This document shows, piece after piece, positions 41,787 to 54,652 of a DNA stretch of 64,000 nt. How positions within the stretch are numbered: the first letter of the stretch is position 1; every line of letters starts with the position of its first letter. The position numbers and the translations under genes were made by a program. Location: contig CM041465.1 in the NCBI GenBank assembly GCA_023213395.1, forward strand, positions 247,697,741 to 247,761,740, in the 5' to 3' direction. The notes under the pieces were generated by a model. It ran no database searches, had not been told where the DNA came from, and saw only the letters and a list, made by a program, of their open reading frames with translations. Origin of the DNA: Cycas panzhihuaensis. Taxonomy: Eukaryota > Cycadophyta.

Positions 41787-43689
41787 CAAGTCTTCCAGCC
41801 AGCTTCTTGCTCAGTTTTTCCTCTGTGGTGTAGCTCCTATCCATGGTTGCATTCTGTTGAAATGAAGAAGGCTAATATACCTCTATTTTCTTTGATTTGT
41901 TAATCAAATCAAAGCTTCTTAATGAAGAGTGGTTTGTTGTAAAAATTATATCACTTTTGAATGCTTCATTGTCTAAACAGATCATCTATTGGCTGCTTTC
42001 TTTCAAAGATTTGAACTTTAGATAAAAGCATTTCTTATAAAATGATTTGTGGCTGCATGTTTTAAAGAATTTTGATCTATATATGATTTAATCATCTGAG
42101 GCTACATTTAAGTCGTGCTTCAGCTAGTGAATAGTAAGGTGATCTCTATTAAACCTACAAACCCGCTGTTACACCTCTATGGCTCCATTAATCTATTGTG
42201 TGGCGCGTTGGTTCAGGTCTTTGCTCCATTGTATATCTTTGCAGTTAATTCAACATTGGTTTTACCTCTCTGTATCTTGCATCTGAGTGACTCGATCCTA
42301 TATGGTCTTTACATATATTTGCCAGTCTCTGCGTGACTGTTAACTAGCCTGTCTCTGTTCCAACGTACCATTCTGTGTTGGTGTTTGCTATTGAGACGTC
42401 TTCAATGCTTAGTCGACCTTGCATGGCCCTCTTCTTTGCTCCCTATGTGCTATCTGTGGTGTTGTTCGACGTGGTGCTTCGCAACCTCTAGTACGTTGTT
42501 ATCACGCCTTCACAGTGGCATTTCTACCTCTGGCTGTCATCCATTTTGTGCACCTACATGGCAATTAATATTCCCGATCGGTCTGCATACGCGGTTGCTC
42601 AGTGTGGGATGTTAAAATGCCTCTTTTGAGGACTATATTATTATTGGATTGATGAGATAGACATTTAATTGGGTGCAGATTTTTCAGGACCGATTCAAGG
42701 ACTGAAACAAAGGATTTTTGCACCTTTTTTTATCATTCTCCTTCACACTGGGGATTTGAACAGAGTCACTTGCTTCAACAGACTCCTGCGTACTGTTGAA
42801 CTGGAGAAACTATGTTATATGACCACTCGTTCTGACCCTAGCAGAGTTATCTTCACAGTGGAGAAGACAAATTGAAATTTCATTGCTTCTATAGAGAGAT
42901 CCAGCCTCCTGTATCCAATCTATTCCGTCATTTTTTCAAATTCCCGCTGTCCAATTTATTTTTTTTATAAACTTTAAAAATTTTAGGTTATATAGATTAG
43001 CATATTCATAGAATATTTTGTTTTTGATAAAGGTCATTCGCCTAAAGTTGCTTTTTTAGTATTTTTTTTAATCGTTTTTTAAAGCTTTTTTATGCCTATT
43101 TCTAATCTATTTTAAGTAATTTTTCAAAATTTTAAGAGCTTTTTTCTGTTTTTTCTACTTAAAACATTAAATTGAATCCATTAATCACAAAATCTTTTAA
43201 TAATCAATCAAAAACATTAAAAAAGATAAATACCTAACAAACCGCCCAATTATTAGGACCCCTGAAGTTACCAGTTTGCACACGCTAGTGGTCCTTCCCA
43301 AAATTTGCAGATACTAGAGAAGCCCATTAGCTATCAGATGTAATTAGTGGCAAATTGAGGTGTTTACACCCAAAACCTTGGAGTTTGGAGATCAAGCTAG
43401 ACTCAGAGGGGGTTAGTGCCTTGGTTGTAAGTGTGCCCTTAGACGAGGATCTATCGTTTAGGCCGTAAATCAAGTGTAGGTGCGTCAACGGTGTTAGGGG
43501 GGCGGTTGAGCCTTTTGTAGTGCCTGCATACCTTCAGGTATATTGGGTCCCCAAGCCGCCACTTGTGAGTAGGTATGCCATAAGACAGGACCGTCTCAAC
43601 TACCAGGGGTTGTTTAGGAGTGGAGACACTGAAACTTAGATCCTAGATTAGGTCACCTTTCTAGGTAGACAGGACACATATCAGACATC
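41787..43689 (+). other. copia-4 leader (1.9 kb)
   Basis: Long T-rich leader without a supported reading frame. It does not contain the block shared by copia-1 and copia-2. The last 330 bp before gag (43360-43689) are more G+C-rich than the rest. Confidence 0.75.
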
Positions 43690-44570
43690 ATGTCACTTCA
43701 AATGATTGCAGCTAATACTATTAAACTATCTGGCAGTGATAATTTCTTGGCTTAGAAGAAACAAGTCAAGAACATTTTGATAATGAACAAACTTTGGCCT
43801 TATGATTCTAGAAAAATTCCTATTCCAGTTCCCACTGAAGATCCAAATGATCTTGATAAGCTTATTCCTCCTGATCCTGCTGTTGTAGCTACCTTCCAAG
43901 AGTTTGACAAAGTTACCCTTTCTTTTTTATGCCTGTCTTATGAAGATAATATCGACCAGAATATAGAACTTGCCCCTACCTCTACAGATGTGTGGAATAT
44001 CATATGTGCACTCTATGAGAGGAAGGACAATGCTAGGGCGATGATGTTCAAAGCTCGACTTTACTCCATTCCATTTGTAGGATCTATAATAGCTCATTTG
44101 TCCCAGATTAATGTGATTAAGAACCGATTGACAATGATGGGTCAGCCACCAGAGGACAATGACCTTATATCTAGCATTGGTAATGTTTTGCCACCTGGTT
44201 ATAACTCCCTCATATCCAATCTATCATATATAGGTCAATTTGCTACCCTTGATTTTAATACATTTGAGGGTCTACTAGTCCAGGAAGAATATATTTTGAA
44301 TTGTTCAGGGAATCTAGGTGCTTCCTCTTCCACACTAGTATTTGCAATCCGACATCGAGGAAGATCACAACATCCACAATTGACACACCAGTTTGGTTCA
44401 ATGAATTTGAACCAACAACGTTATCAGCAGTTATATTAGCCATGTTAGCCTCAACTATCTTCTAATCCTTAGGTTGTTTGTCACCATTGTGGTAAACCTA
44501 GACACATAGCACCCGACTGTAGGAAAAAGAGAGTTGACCTTCAACAACAACAGTTTTAAAGCCACCCTGC
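43690..44570 (+). pseudogene. copia-4 gag (broken)
   Basis: ATG at 43690 (MSLQMIAANTIKLSGSDNF), parallel to copia-1 and copia-2 gag. A TAG follows near codon 22 where relatives have Trp. The main frame 43777-44439 is a UBN2-type capsid. A perfect zinc knuckle CHHCGKPRHIAPDC lies at 44479-44520 after two stops. Confidence 0.9.
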
Positions 44571-47500
44571 TATGTTGGGTAATCAAACTTGTGGACGTGG
44601 AAATTATCAAGGACGACAGAGATAGAATCAACTAAATTACTAGGGACCGAGGAGATAAAATCAAAATGCTCCTTAGAGGAACCAACAAAATAGGAATTGC
44701 AACTAGAGACAAAACCAGGGAGGCCGTATGGCCAACTCTTACAACATTTTCTTTCCTGCTTTATCTTCTCATCGTTCTAACATTTCCTAGTTGATCGATT
44801 TAAGTGCCTCTCAACATATGATGGGTTTAGAACTTTTTACTAATACAAGACCGATTCAAGATCAATCTATCACTTTTGGAGATGATGGTATTTTAGAGGT
44901 TGCCAAGATTGGTAATGTTCCTATCTCATTGAAGAATTCTGACACTCCACATCATCTTAATAAGGTTTTCTATTTACCTTGCATGACACACAACTTACTT
45001 TCAGTTAACCAAATAAATAAATAAAACTTTGATGTTTTGTTTAGCCATCTTGGAAAATGTCTGATTACAGATCTGAATGGCAACTTAATTGTCGCAGGAT
45101 ACGAAAATCAAGGACTCTACAAGCTTGATGTTATAATTAGACCATTGATCCACTCACATGAATTCAATTCTTGTAGCAATTCAACTTCAACTTCTGATCC
45201 TTCTGCTCTAACATCAGATTTAGATGATCAATTTGCTTCAAAGATATATATCTCTCCTAAAATTCCAAAAGACCAGTTATGGCATCAATGCCTAGGTCAC
45301 TTGAATATGGGTAGCCTTCATCTGCTTTATAAATTGAATATAGTGCATGGCATACCGAACATAAAGGAGATTAAATATATTTATGAGGCTTGTGTCATCG
45401 GCAAACATTGTTAGGCTCCTTTCAGGTCAAATGGGAGAGCCTAGAGTGCCAAGGAGCCTTTAGGCCTAGTACATTCAAACATCTGTAGGCCCATGTCTCA
45501 GGCATCCTTTAGAGACTATCGATACTTTATCACATTCATTGATAATTACTCCAGGAAAGTCTGGGTATATTTCTTGAAGCAAAAATCAGAAGCCTTTAAC
45601 AAATTCAAAGAGTGTAAGCACGGCATAGAAATTGAATCTAGAAAGGCCACTAAAAATCCTTACATTGTGATAATGGAGGTGAATACACATCAAATGAGTT
45701 CTCCCAATTCTGTAAGGATAATGGCATTAAATGATAGTTTTCTACCCCATATACCCCTCAGCAAAATGGAGTTGCTGAGTGAATGAATTGGACCTTGGTT
45801 AGCAAAGGCAAAGCCATGCTTGCTACCAAGAGTTTAGGACTTCAATTTTGGGTCAAAGTCCTTCATACAACAACATATCTCACAAACATAAGTCCGACCA
45901 AGGGTGTATTGAACATTACTCTCGAGGAGGCCTGGCCAGGTCAAAAACCTATGGTCTCACATTTGCGCACTTTTGGTTGTATAGCATACATGCTATACCA
46001 AAAGAACAGAGGAAAAAGTTGGATGATAAAAGCAAGAATTGTATCTTTATTGGTTATCAACCTTGTTGTAAAGCATATAAATTGTATAATCCTGCCAACA
46101 ATCAAATGCATACATCTCGGGATGTCATATTCTCAGAAGAGAACCAGAATTTGGATATCACTAAGATTTCACTCTTTGATGATCAGTCAAATAAAGCACC
46201 AGTTGCACCTCCTGCTCCACAAAATGTTCTTGTTGAACACATGCCTCTAACATCAACATTTACTCTAGGTTCCTTGTCTACTCCACTTGTCTCTACTTGT
46301 ACATCTACTCCTATCAGTCCTTTAAAGGATATTTAGGATGAGGCTACTTCAAAGCGATTGCCTAAATTGTACATGCTGATGATCTCTTCTGCTCTTTCAC
46401 CACTACAACAAGCAAAGAGACAATCAAAATACAGGTCATCCATGAACTTCACCTTAATGGAAGAAGTGTTGTCAGTTCGTGAACCCTCTACTTTTGAGGA
46501 AGTAGTTATGGATCCAAAATGGCAAACAACAGTGGCTGAAGAAATGGATTCTATCCTATAGAATGATACTTGAGAGCTTGTTGAGCTACCTGAAGGAAAG
46601 AAACCAATTGATTGTAGATGGATTTATAAAACAAAGTTTCATGCAGATGGATCCATTCACTGACATAAAGCCCATTTGGTTGCCAAAGGTTTCAAACAGG
46701 TTGAAGGTATTGACTATGATGATACATTTGCACCAGTTGCCAACATGACCACTGCCAGGCTTGTTTTGGCACGTGCAGCTCAAACCAAATGACATGTATA
46801 CCAGATGGATGTAAAATGAGCCTTCTTAAATGGCGACTTGCAGGAGGAAATCTATATAAATCAGCCTCTCAACTTTGTTGTTCGTGGAAAAAAACACCTA
46901 GTCTGCAAATTGAAAAAGGCATTATATGGCCTTCAACAATCACCTCACGCTTGGTACGGAAAGATTGATGAATATTTTCAAAAGCATTGACTCATTTGCT
47001 CATCTTCAAATTCAAATCTATATATTAGAATCCATAATGGTTTGATCACTCTGATCGTACTTTATCTTGATGATTTGTTGATAACTGGCAATGACACAGA
47101 GTGGATTACACATCTCCAGAGAGAACTGAACAATAGCTTTGAGATGACTAACTTTAAGTTGCTCCATTATTTTCTTAGCATGGAAGTCTGGAAAGAGCCA
47201 GGCCATATTTTCCTTTCACAGTCAAAATATGCAAAGGAAATTCTTAAAAAATATAGGACGGATGAATGTAAACCATCGCCAACTCCTATGGAGACAAGTT
47301 TGAAATTAGACATTGATGAGTGTGGAAAATCTTTGGATCTAACATTGTATAGACAACTTGTGGGAAAATTAATTTACCTCATTCATACTTGACTAGACAT
47401 TATCTATGATGTTGGGATCTGTTCTAGGTTCATGACACAACGCAAAAGTTCACATTGGAAAGTAGCAATGAGGATCCTAAAGTATCTTCGGGGTGCTCTT

Positions 47501-48025
47501 CAATTTAGACTTGATTACTATCATGTGAAAAATCCTTTGTTGATAAGTTATACGGACGCAGATTGGGCTGGATGCAAAGATAGTGGTAAATCAACCCCAA
47601 GCTACTATTTTAACCTGGGTTTTGCTTCAGTTTCATGGCCCTACAAAAATTGTCCTAATGTCACCCTATCTTCAACTAAAGTTGGGTATAAAGTTGTCGT
47701 TAGTGCAGTTGTTGAGGCTATCTGGCTTAGAAGGATTCTTGAAGAGCTTGGAATCAGTCAGACACAAGCTACATCATTGTTTTGTGACAATCAAAGTGTT
47801 CTCAAATTGACCAAGAATCCTGTGTTCTATGCTAGAATCAAACACATCGAGGTTCATTGTCATTTCATCAGGGAACATGTACAGGATGGTGAGATTGATT
47901 TGATCTACAAGCCTATCGAAGATCAGATTGCAGATATCTTCACGAAAGCACTCTCTCGCAACAAATTTGAAAGATTTAAACCTGGCCTCGGTGTCAGAAT
48001 TAATGAACTCATCATTAAGGAAGGG
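44571..48025 (+). pseudogene. copia-4 pol: protease-integrase-RT-RNase H (broken)
   Basis: The protease site reads IDLSASQHM (44794-44820) instead of IDSGASQHM, so it has lost the S-G after the Asp. The integrase zinc finger (LWHQCLGHL...CVIG, 45276-45410) is present. The first core Asp is Asn (VHSNICRPM, about 45475). Frame changes follow at 45660-45790. The RT runs from 46439 through several stops; the catalytic pair survives as YLDD (47063-47074). Connection and RNase H: 47042-47392 and 47432-48028 (YTDADWAGCKDSGKS, CDNQSVLKLTKNPVFYA, QIADIFTKALSR). The C-terminal 200 codons are open and well preserved. Confidence 0.9.
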
Positions 48026-48484
48026 TGATAAAGGAATTAATGATGTATTTCATTAATTCGTTGTGAATCAATTATATTATTAATGTAACTTTTGTATATA
48101 ATATATGTTAGAGGGCTTCATTATTGTAAATGGGTTTAATCACAACCCAATGTTGTGAACCTAGGTGTGTAGGAGTTGATTTTGTCCTCAATATTTTAAT
48201 AGTGTAAAGTTGGTTAATCATGCAAGGTGCCAATTGTCACCTTGCATGATCCTATGTTGATATTCTCAATGTATTTGGTAATAGCCTCTTTTGTTCTTTA
48301 TGTGAGGCTTTTCATGTAACCTTTTATTATCTTATGTACTTAACTTTTTAGATGTTAATGCAATACAACTTTGGAGCATTGTGACCAATTTCTTTACTTT
48401 TGTGTTTTTGATTATTATTGAATGCTATTGGGTGTAACGAGTCTTGAACTTGGGTTGTAAACCAAGCAGACTTCTCCCCTCTCA
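48026..48484 (+). repeat. 3' LTR of copia-4
   Basis: 459 bp, TGATAAAGG to CCTCTCA. A short purine tract (AAGGAAGGG, 48017-48025) precedes it and TSD TATTC follows. Confidence 0.93.
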
Positions 48485-49862
48485 TATTCATTCCCAAAAA
48501 GCCTTGCAAGAGATCGAGAAGGGAATTAATACCAAGTATACTCTTTAGAGTAAATTAATCCTAAGAAAAGGGAAAATGCTAGTTCCTATGGCCGCAACAA
48601 TAAAAAAGAAGATCTTGGAAGAAGCACATTGCTCGGTGTTGGGAGGCCATAAGGGAATAGATAAAACTTATCGAAAGATTAGGGACAACCTTTTCTAGAA
48701 AGGAATGAAAGTAGAGGTATAGAAGTCTATAGCAAAATCAATCTCTACCAGCAGAATCATAGTGAAACTCTAAAAATTCCCAGTTTACTCCAATCACTAC
48801 ATATTCTGGAACAAAACTAGGAGGAGATGTCTATGGATTTTATCATAAGACTGCCTAAATCGAAAGGTGAAGATGCCATTTTTATAGTGGTAGATCGCCT
48901 AACCAAATATGCGCACTTCCGGTGAACACAAACAATGGTTAAAGCACCACAAATAACAAAGCTATTCATCGAAGAGGTGTATCGACTCTATGGATTCCCA
49001 AAGGTAATTATCGGTGATCGTGGCCCCAAATTTACCATCCATTTCTAGCAAGAACTATTTAGGTTAGTCGATACCAAGTTGAATATGAGTACGGCATATC
49101 ATCTGCAAACAAACAGACAGAATAAGGCTATAAACAATTGCCTTGAAGGATATTTACATAATTCCATTGCCGAAAGACCACACCAATGGCACAAATGGAT
49201 TCACTTAGTGAAATGGTGGTATAATGCAACATAACATACTGCCACCAAGATGATGTCGTTCTAAGCATTATATGGTTCAAACCACCTTCAATCTTGAGTT
49301 GGACAAGACCTTCCAAAGTCCAGGCAATAGAAGAATACCAACAACAAACAAAAAAATTATTGGAAGTACTAAAGGACAATATAAATATGGCTCAGAATCG
49401 AATGAAACAACAGTCAGAACTCCAAAAATCGGAACGACCATTTGAAGTTGGGGATTGGGTATTCCTTCATTTGTAGCCAGACAAACAAGTAAATCTTAAG
49501 CAAGCAGGTTGACATAAATTACAACCAAGATTTTTTGAACCCTACAAAATTTTGGCCAAGGTTGGTGAAGTGGCATACTGGTTAGAACTTCCCTCAACCT
49601 ATTGAATCCCAACACATTCCACATCTCTTATCTCAAGAAGAAACTTGGAGAAGGTGTTCTGATCCAAACCGATCTACCCATATTAGACGAAGAAGGAAAG
49701 ATGTCAGTGGAACCAGAAGGCATTCTGCAAGAACACATCAAAAGTTTACATTCTAGGGAAATCAAAGAATATCTTATTAAGTGGAAGACAGGAGATAACA
49801 GTGATGCAACATGGGAAATAGAGGAATGGTTACAACAATACCCCAACTTACCCGTGCTTTGA
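48485..49862 (+). pseudogene. gypsy-2 integrase and chromodomain (broken)
   Basis: The linker IHSQKALQEIEKGINTKYTL leads into a decayed zinc finger (GGHKGIDKTYRKI near 48645; the Cys pair is not recognisable). Core: [28 protein letters not shown] (48828 on), GDRGPKF with the second Asp, and TNRQNKAIN in place of DGQTEVVN, so the catalytic Glu is Lys. C-terminal domain: ALYGSNH, NMAQNRMKQQ and ERPFEVGDWVFLHL (49294-49476). The chromodomain at about 49690-49862 reads SREIKEYLIKWKTGDNSDATWEIEEW. Confidence 0.9.
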
Positions 49863-49878
49863 GAGCAAAGCATGTTTT

Positions 49879-49892
49879 CAAGGGGTGGGACT
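49879..49892 (+). promoter_or_regulatory. Polypurine tract of gypsy-2
   Basis: CAAGGGGTGGGACT directly before the 3' LTR. Gypsy-4 has a matching AAGGGAAGGGACT. Confidence 0.75.
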
Positions 49893-50399
49893 TGTAGCAA
49901 ACCCCTCAGTTTGGCCAACTTCCAACATGGCTGGAAAACTGACTTGAATATAAGCATATTCTGCTGAAGTTCTTCCCAACTGTTGTGGACGACTTAGTAC
50001 TTATTTTCTAGCTGACTTCATAAGGTGTTATGGCCAGCCAATTTAGGAGTTTATTGGAGGACTATTTTAGTAGGTTATTGGGCGCTCTTAAGATCATCAT
50101 CTAAGCTATTTTCATTGTAGGAAATTTTCAGCTCTTGGGTTGCACTTTTGGAGGGCACCTCACCTCAAAGAGGGATCGTATTTCAGCTTCATCACTTGAT
50201 TATCTTTTAGCATCATTGTAGATATAATTTGTTCATCAATTATATGATATTTAGCTTTATCACTATTTTGTTCTAGACTGTTGTTTTTAACTTATTTATA
50301 GCTGCAATTTGTGTTTAATGTTTGATATTTTGGTTTGGTGTAAGTATTTTTCAAAAGAATTGTATATTATTTTTCAGCCCATCCATAATTATCGCCACA
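49893..50399 (+). repeat. 3' LTR of gypsy-2
   Basis: 507 bp, TGTAGCAAACC to ATCGCCACA, followed by TSD TGATT. Confidence 0.93.
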
Positions 50400-50404
50400 T
50401 GATT

Positions 50405-51320
50405 GAACCAAATGATAATAAATCTCTTGTCAGTAATCGTATTTTTGTTTGTTCAAACAAGACTAGGGGTAGAATGTACCTTCGTACCTCTACTCATCCT
50501 TCTCATTCCTGTTGTTGCATTTTGGCAACTTTTCTAATCTTCTTACATATTGTCTCTTTGTGCCATCATACACCTTTATGGACAATCATGGATTTAGACT
50601 CGATCATTCATGATTGCATCTTTTCACTTCCTTGAGTTAGCATAAAATATTCTAAATTAAAATAAAAACAAATAGAAAAAATAAAAAATTACTCCAAAAC
50701 TTCGAAAGTTTACAACTTGAAAGACATGGTGTATTTAAAGTCGGTCTTGCCCACCTAAGCCAGATTAACTTGTGAATGGCACTTCTTTAATGTATATAGT
50801 TTTCATCACATTTGTTTTTGTTTTTCGTTCTTAGAAATTCTTGTTTTTGCAAATAGCTTTTCACCTACGAGACATGAGTTCCATCGTCATCATCATTAGT
50901 TTGTTTTACAAATTGTGGGTAGGGTTTCGTCTTAAGCTATGTTGCCTTCTATTTTCAAAAATAATAAAAGATATAAAACTTTCAAAAATTAAACATTGCA
51001 TTTATTTTACAACCTTAAGAAGTTAAACCATTTCCTCTAATTCTTACTACCTTTGTAGTCATGTTGAATTTTTATTGGTTTCTGGGGGCATAGCCCAATG
51101 GGATATGTATGTCCCTTACTATATACTTCTCAAACTTTGCAACATTTCTTCATTTGCTAAATATTTAGCTTCACAATAAAATTTACCTTTTTCCCTCGTA
51201 TGTAGAAAAACTTATCTTTATCCTGCCTTACACATTTTATCTTCAAGCTGTCATTTTTTGCTAGCTTGCTTTTGCTTATTCAAAGCCTTCACTTTACAAC
51301 AATGATAAATCAATCTTTTC
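50405..51320. other. Unassigned, continuation of the DNA interrupted by gypsy-2
   Basis: Directly continues 15734. An open frame of 108 codons (50309-50635) starts inside the LTR and has no recognisable domain. No RT is seen, although the Tat-like protease upstream would predict one. Confidence 0.45.
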
Positions 51321-51326
51321 ACCATC

Positions 51327-51758
51327 ATGCCAATATTCAAACCTTGGTTTGTTTACATTGATGGTGCTTCTCAAGGAAATCCAGGTCTGTCTACGATTGC
51401 CTAGATTATTCGAGACTCCAATGGAGAACTTTTTGAAGCTGTTGGAAAGTTCTGATATCATGCTACTATTAACTTGGCTCAGTTTGAAGCTACCATTGCT
51501 ACTATATGATCCTTCATTTCATCAAATATGCAACATGTCACCCTCTACTCTGATTCATAATTCTTTGGTAGACAAATTACTGGTAGTTGTGTTTCACATA
51601 GTTTTGTTTTAACCTTTACTTTGCATCATATTTGCTATTCGGCTCATTTCTTCTGCTCTTTTGCCATTATGCATATCCTGCGCTCGCAAAATTATGAAGT
51701 AGATTGCCTAGCAAATATGGTAATGCCTATCGATCAAACTTTGTTTCAATAGGCTAGT
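51327..51758 (+). pseudogene. RNase H domain relic
   Basis: Frame reading PWFVYIDGASQGNPGL, then RDSNGELFEAVGKF, NLAQFEATIATI, VTLYSDS, HILRSQNYEVDCLAN. These are the D-G, E, D-S and D-x-L-A-N motifs of a complete RNase H fold (RVT_3 type). Four or five in-frame stops, several where TGG, CAA or CGA would be expected. It stands alone: no RT precedes it. It could come from the C-terminus of a plant LINE or from the extra RNase H of a Tat-type element, and I cannot decide which. Confidence 0.6.
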
Positions 51759-54652
51759 GTAAATAGAAACTTAGAAATGATTTTATACTTACTTGGTTTT
51801 CTTGCTTTCCCTTTTGAAGGTGGAGTGATACTCTAACCATAGGAACGTAGTCTTGGAAAATTTCCCCTTCTATTTAACCACAAAAAGAGTTATGAGTCAA
51901 AAAGTTCTGAGGACTTAGAGCCACTCCCGCCCTTATGAATCATACCCTATTCATGACGATTGGTTAGCCACCTTCGTAGAGAACTCACTACCTCTTGTGT
52001 CTCTTAAACCATTGCTTGAAGGCTAATCATAGGTGTAGGGTCACTTAGTTACACCTTGTTCAAGTTCTCCACATAATTCATTGGCATTGTGGGGCCATGG
52101 GTTCTGTACGATGAGTGTGACAGTGGCCACACTAGTCATTGTTGTGAGGGGTTGCTTTCATTCTAGGTGAGTGGAGATATTAGTACCTATTGTATATCAC
52201 GAGTGAACTATGAGGAAACAGGTTGAAGATTTCATCTGTCGAAGATTATTTGGCATTCGCACTTATTCATTGATAAAATTGGGTTTACTCATTTAATTCA
52301 TTGGGATTAGGTCTCCCCGTGCTTATTCCACTAGTGTTTATTGTGTTTAGATTGCCTCCTTCTTGTTTCTGCTTAGGTTGAGTGTTCTATATCCAAACCT
52401 TCTGCCAAGTAGCCTTGTTTTATGTTGAGTCAATCTACATTGAGTTTAATAACTTCCAAATAGGGTTGGGTACAGAACCTAAATCCTTCCAATGCCCCAA
52501 CTCCCTCCCCTAGGTTCCACGCAACTCAACATCGTGGAGTCCAATGGACACCATCAAACTAGTTGGCTAAGAGGAGCTTATTTCACCTACCCTTGTTATA
52601 AGATATCTTCTCTCTTCTTATTTCTCGGTACTTGTTTATGAATGTAATGTTTGTGATATATGTATATTGGCTTACCTCTACCCTAAAAACTCTAAAAATT
52701 CAAAATTGGGATTTGTATAAGTGTGGGTAGAATGATAGTGCCCCTATGCTCATGATTGTTGAATAGTTCATTTTGGCCATTTTTGTAAATTTTTCTTATG
52801 ACCACTGTTAACTCTCGTACTCTCTTCCACCCAATTCCCTACATGTTTGCTTGGGTCATATATTTAAGTCAATTGAGTCACATTTATAAAGTTCGTTTGA
52901 GTCAATTGAGTTGTCATGGCATCATGAAGAGAATACGAGGGTTTAGGGCCAACTCCCCTCCCTAATCTCGTCTCTAGATTAAATTGAGTCTCACAACTCA
53001 CCATCAAAAGGGTCAGGATGCTATTGAGCCAACATCGAGAGACTCCCATTCTCTACCCGGTTATTAAGTTGACATCACTCCAGTTTTGGTTTCAGGATTA
53101 CTTGTGTCCACATTGAATCGGGCCTTATTCCTAGCCCACCGCTAGGAGTCTCTCACCCTCTTCTTCATTGACCTTTTAGTCACCTTCGATAGCAATGATT
53201 TGTTGATTATAGCAAATTCTCCTGCTGCTTTTGGTTCCAGTTCCTTTAGGCCTAGTCCAAGTTATTAAGAGAATTGTGAAGCAAATATCTTACTTCCCTT
53301 TCGTCATTTTACAATTTCAGTAGTAGCTTTTCCTAGCTTTTCAGCTTGACAACTTGTGCTAACTTGATTTGTGATATGTTTCAATTTTGATTGACTCTTG
53401 TTTTGCTCTTATCTTAGATAATTCTACACTTTTGAATCTTTTCGATGTTGGTCTATTTTTTAGTAACAGATGTCCTTTTTCCTACTATTATCATTGCAAC
53501 CTTGGTTGTTGCCTTGTTCTAATATATTCTTGCATTCCTTCTCTCTAAGAACCTTTTCAGAACAGTTTGAGTTAGTTCAGATTTGGCGTGGTTCTTCATG
53601 CCCATCACAACAGAAGCAGATTGTCATTCTTAGCAATGGATTTGGTGATTGTTATATCCTTTTGGCACACTTCTTATTCAACTTTTTAGATTGGCCGAAT
53701 TTTCTACTATTCTTTATTTATGATCACCTTTCAATTTCACCATCTTTAGTAGTACCAATGCCCTTCTTGGAGTAGTTAGTTTCTCAGTTACAGATTGATA
53801 ATGGCAGTTTGGAGCATGTCCATCTCTTCTTACTTTAGTTTCTAGCTTCAGATTTCTCAGCTTCGGTTCCATCAACTCCTTTGAGTTCTTGGCTATGACT
53901 TTTGTTGCCACTTCAATAGTGCCTTAGTGCCTTTTCTTTCATGGCACATCTTTTTTGCAAATTTTTATATGCCATCGTACACTTGGCACTAAGTTTTTCC
54001 ATCTTGTGTTAGTTTTGCAACATAAGATCTTGCAGTTTGGCACTAATATGATCCATTTCTCTTCAGTAGCTTGTTCAGATCATTTTGCCATTTCCAATGT
54101 CAGTTAATTTGGTAGTTGGCATGTGGCAATGCTTCATTCTCAGAGTTGAATAGTCGTTGACATTCTTGACGATTCCATAGATTTCTAGATCACAACCTTG
54201 ATTAGTATACTCTAGCTTTTGATTAATGGCTTGAGATATTCAGATATTCAGTATTGGTCCCACTTTTTAGCAATTGACATTTGTTGACACTCTTTTCAGA
54301 CAACTTTCAATTCACAGGGTCCACCTTGCTTAGCTTTGAATCTTCATCTTCAATTTTTTATTCTTTTCTCAAGATAGTCTCTTCGAATTTTTAGTAGTTC
54401 CAAATTGTTCCAAAGATGATTATGGGTTAGTTTGATCAACAAAGTAAAGGTCATTTGCTTGATCTCACAGAAACCTTTCTTTCTAAGGCCTTTAATTCTT
54501 TTGACTTTAAAGCTTGTATTTCAAATCTCTTCAAAGGTGTCATGCTAGATTCAACCTACTATATACTATTGATATTATCACATTTTCGACAGCATTTTGC
54601 TCTCAAAAGTATCGTGTTCCTAATATTAGCAACTGCTTAGTTGTTGATTTTC
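51759..54652. other. Unassigned T-rich DNA
   Basis: About 2.9 kb with only short open frames (for example 53470-53775 on plus, 52864-53049 on minus), none with a recognisable domain. 54455-54640 is a short frame without a known match. No LTR ends or primer sites found. Confidence 0.5.

Larger units (their letters stand above)
41315..48484 (+). mobile_element. copia-4: full-length Ty1/copia, nested in gypsy-2
   Basis: 7170-bp plus-strand element with LTRs of 458 and 459 bp and a perfect target duplication TATTC (41310-41314, 48485-48489). Removing it and one TATTC restores the gypsy-2 frame GYRDDIHSQKALQ. The LTRs differ at about 11% by rough count, close to gypsy-2 itself. It is a different family from copia-2 by LTR sequence but similar in gag-pol. 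Confidence 0.94.
15735..50399 (+). mobile_element. gypsy-2: full-length chromovirus, host of the nest
   Basis: Two 507-bp LTRs flanked by a perfect 5-bp target duplication TGATT (15730-15734 and 50400-50404). Subtracting copia-3, gypsy-3, copia-4 and their duplications leaves 5583 bp, close to gypsy-1 (5490 bp). Gag and protease lie at 16338-16866 plus 24206-25140, RT at 25144-25617 plus 40181 onward, RNase H to 41309, and integrase with chromodomain at 48490-49862. The LTRs differ at roughly 12% of positions by hand alignment. It is the oldest dated insertion of the nest. Confidence 0.93.

Noticed and set aside
42115-42875. Three open frames of 68-76 codons in the copia-4 leader
   Set aside because: No motif, no conservation with other copia leaders, and T-rich hydrophobic composition typical of chance frames.
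51349-51612. An 87-codon plus-strand frame
   Set aside because: It overlaps the RNase H relic in another frame; the RNase H motifs are in the stop-containing frame.
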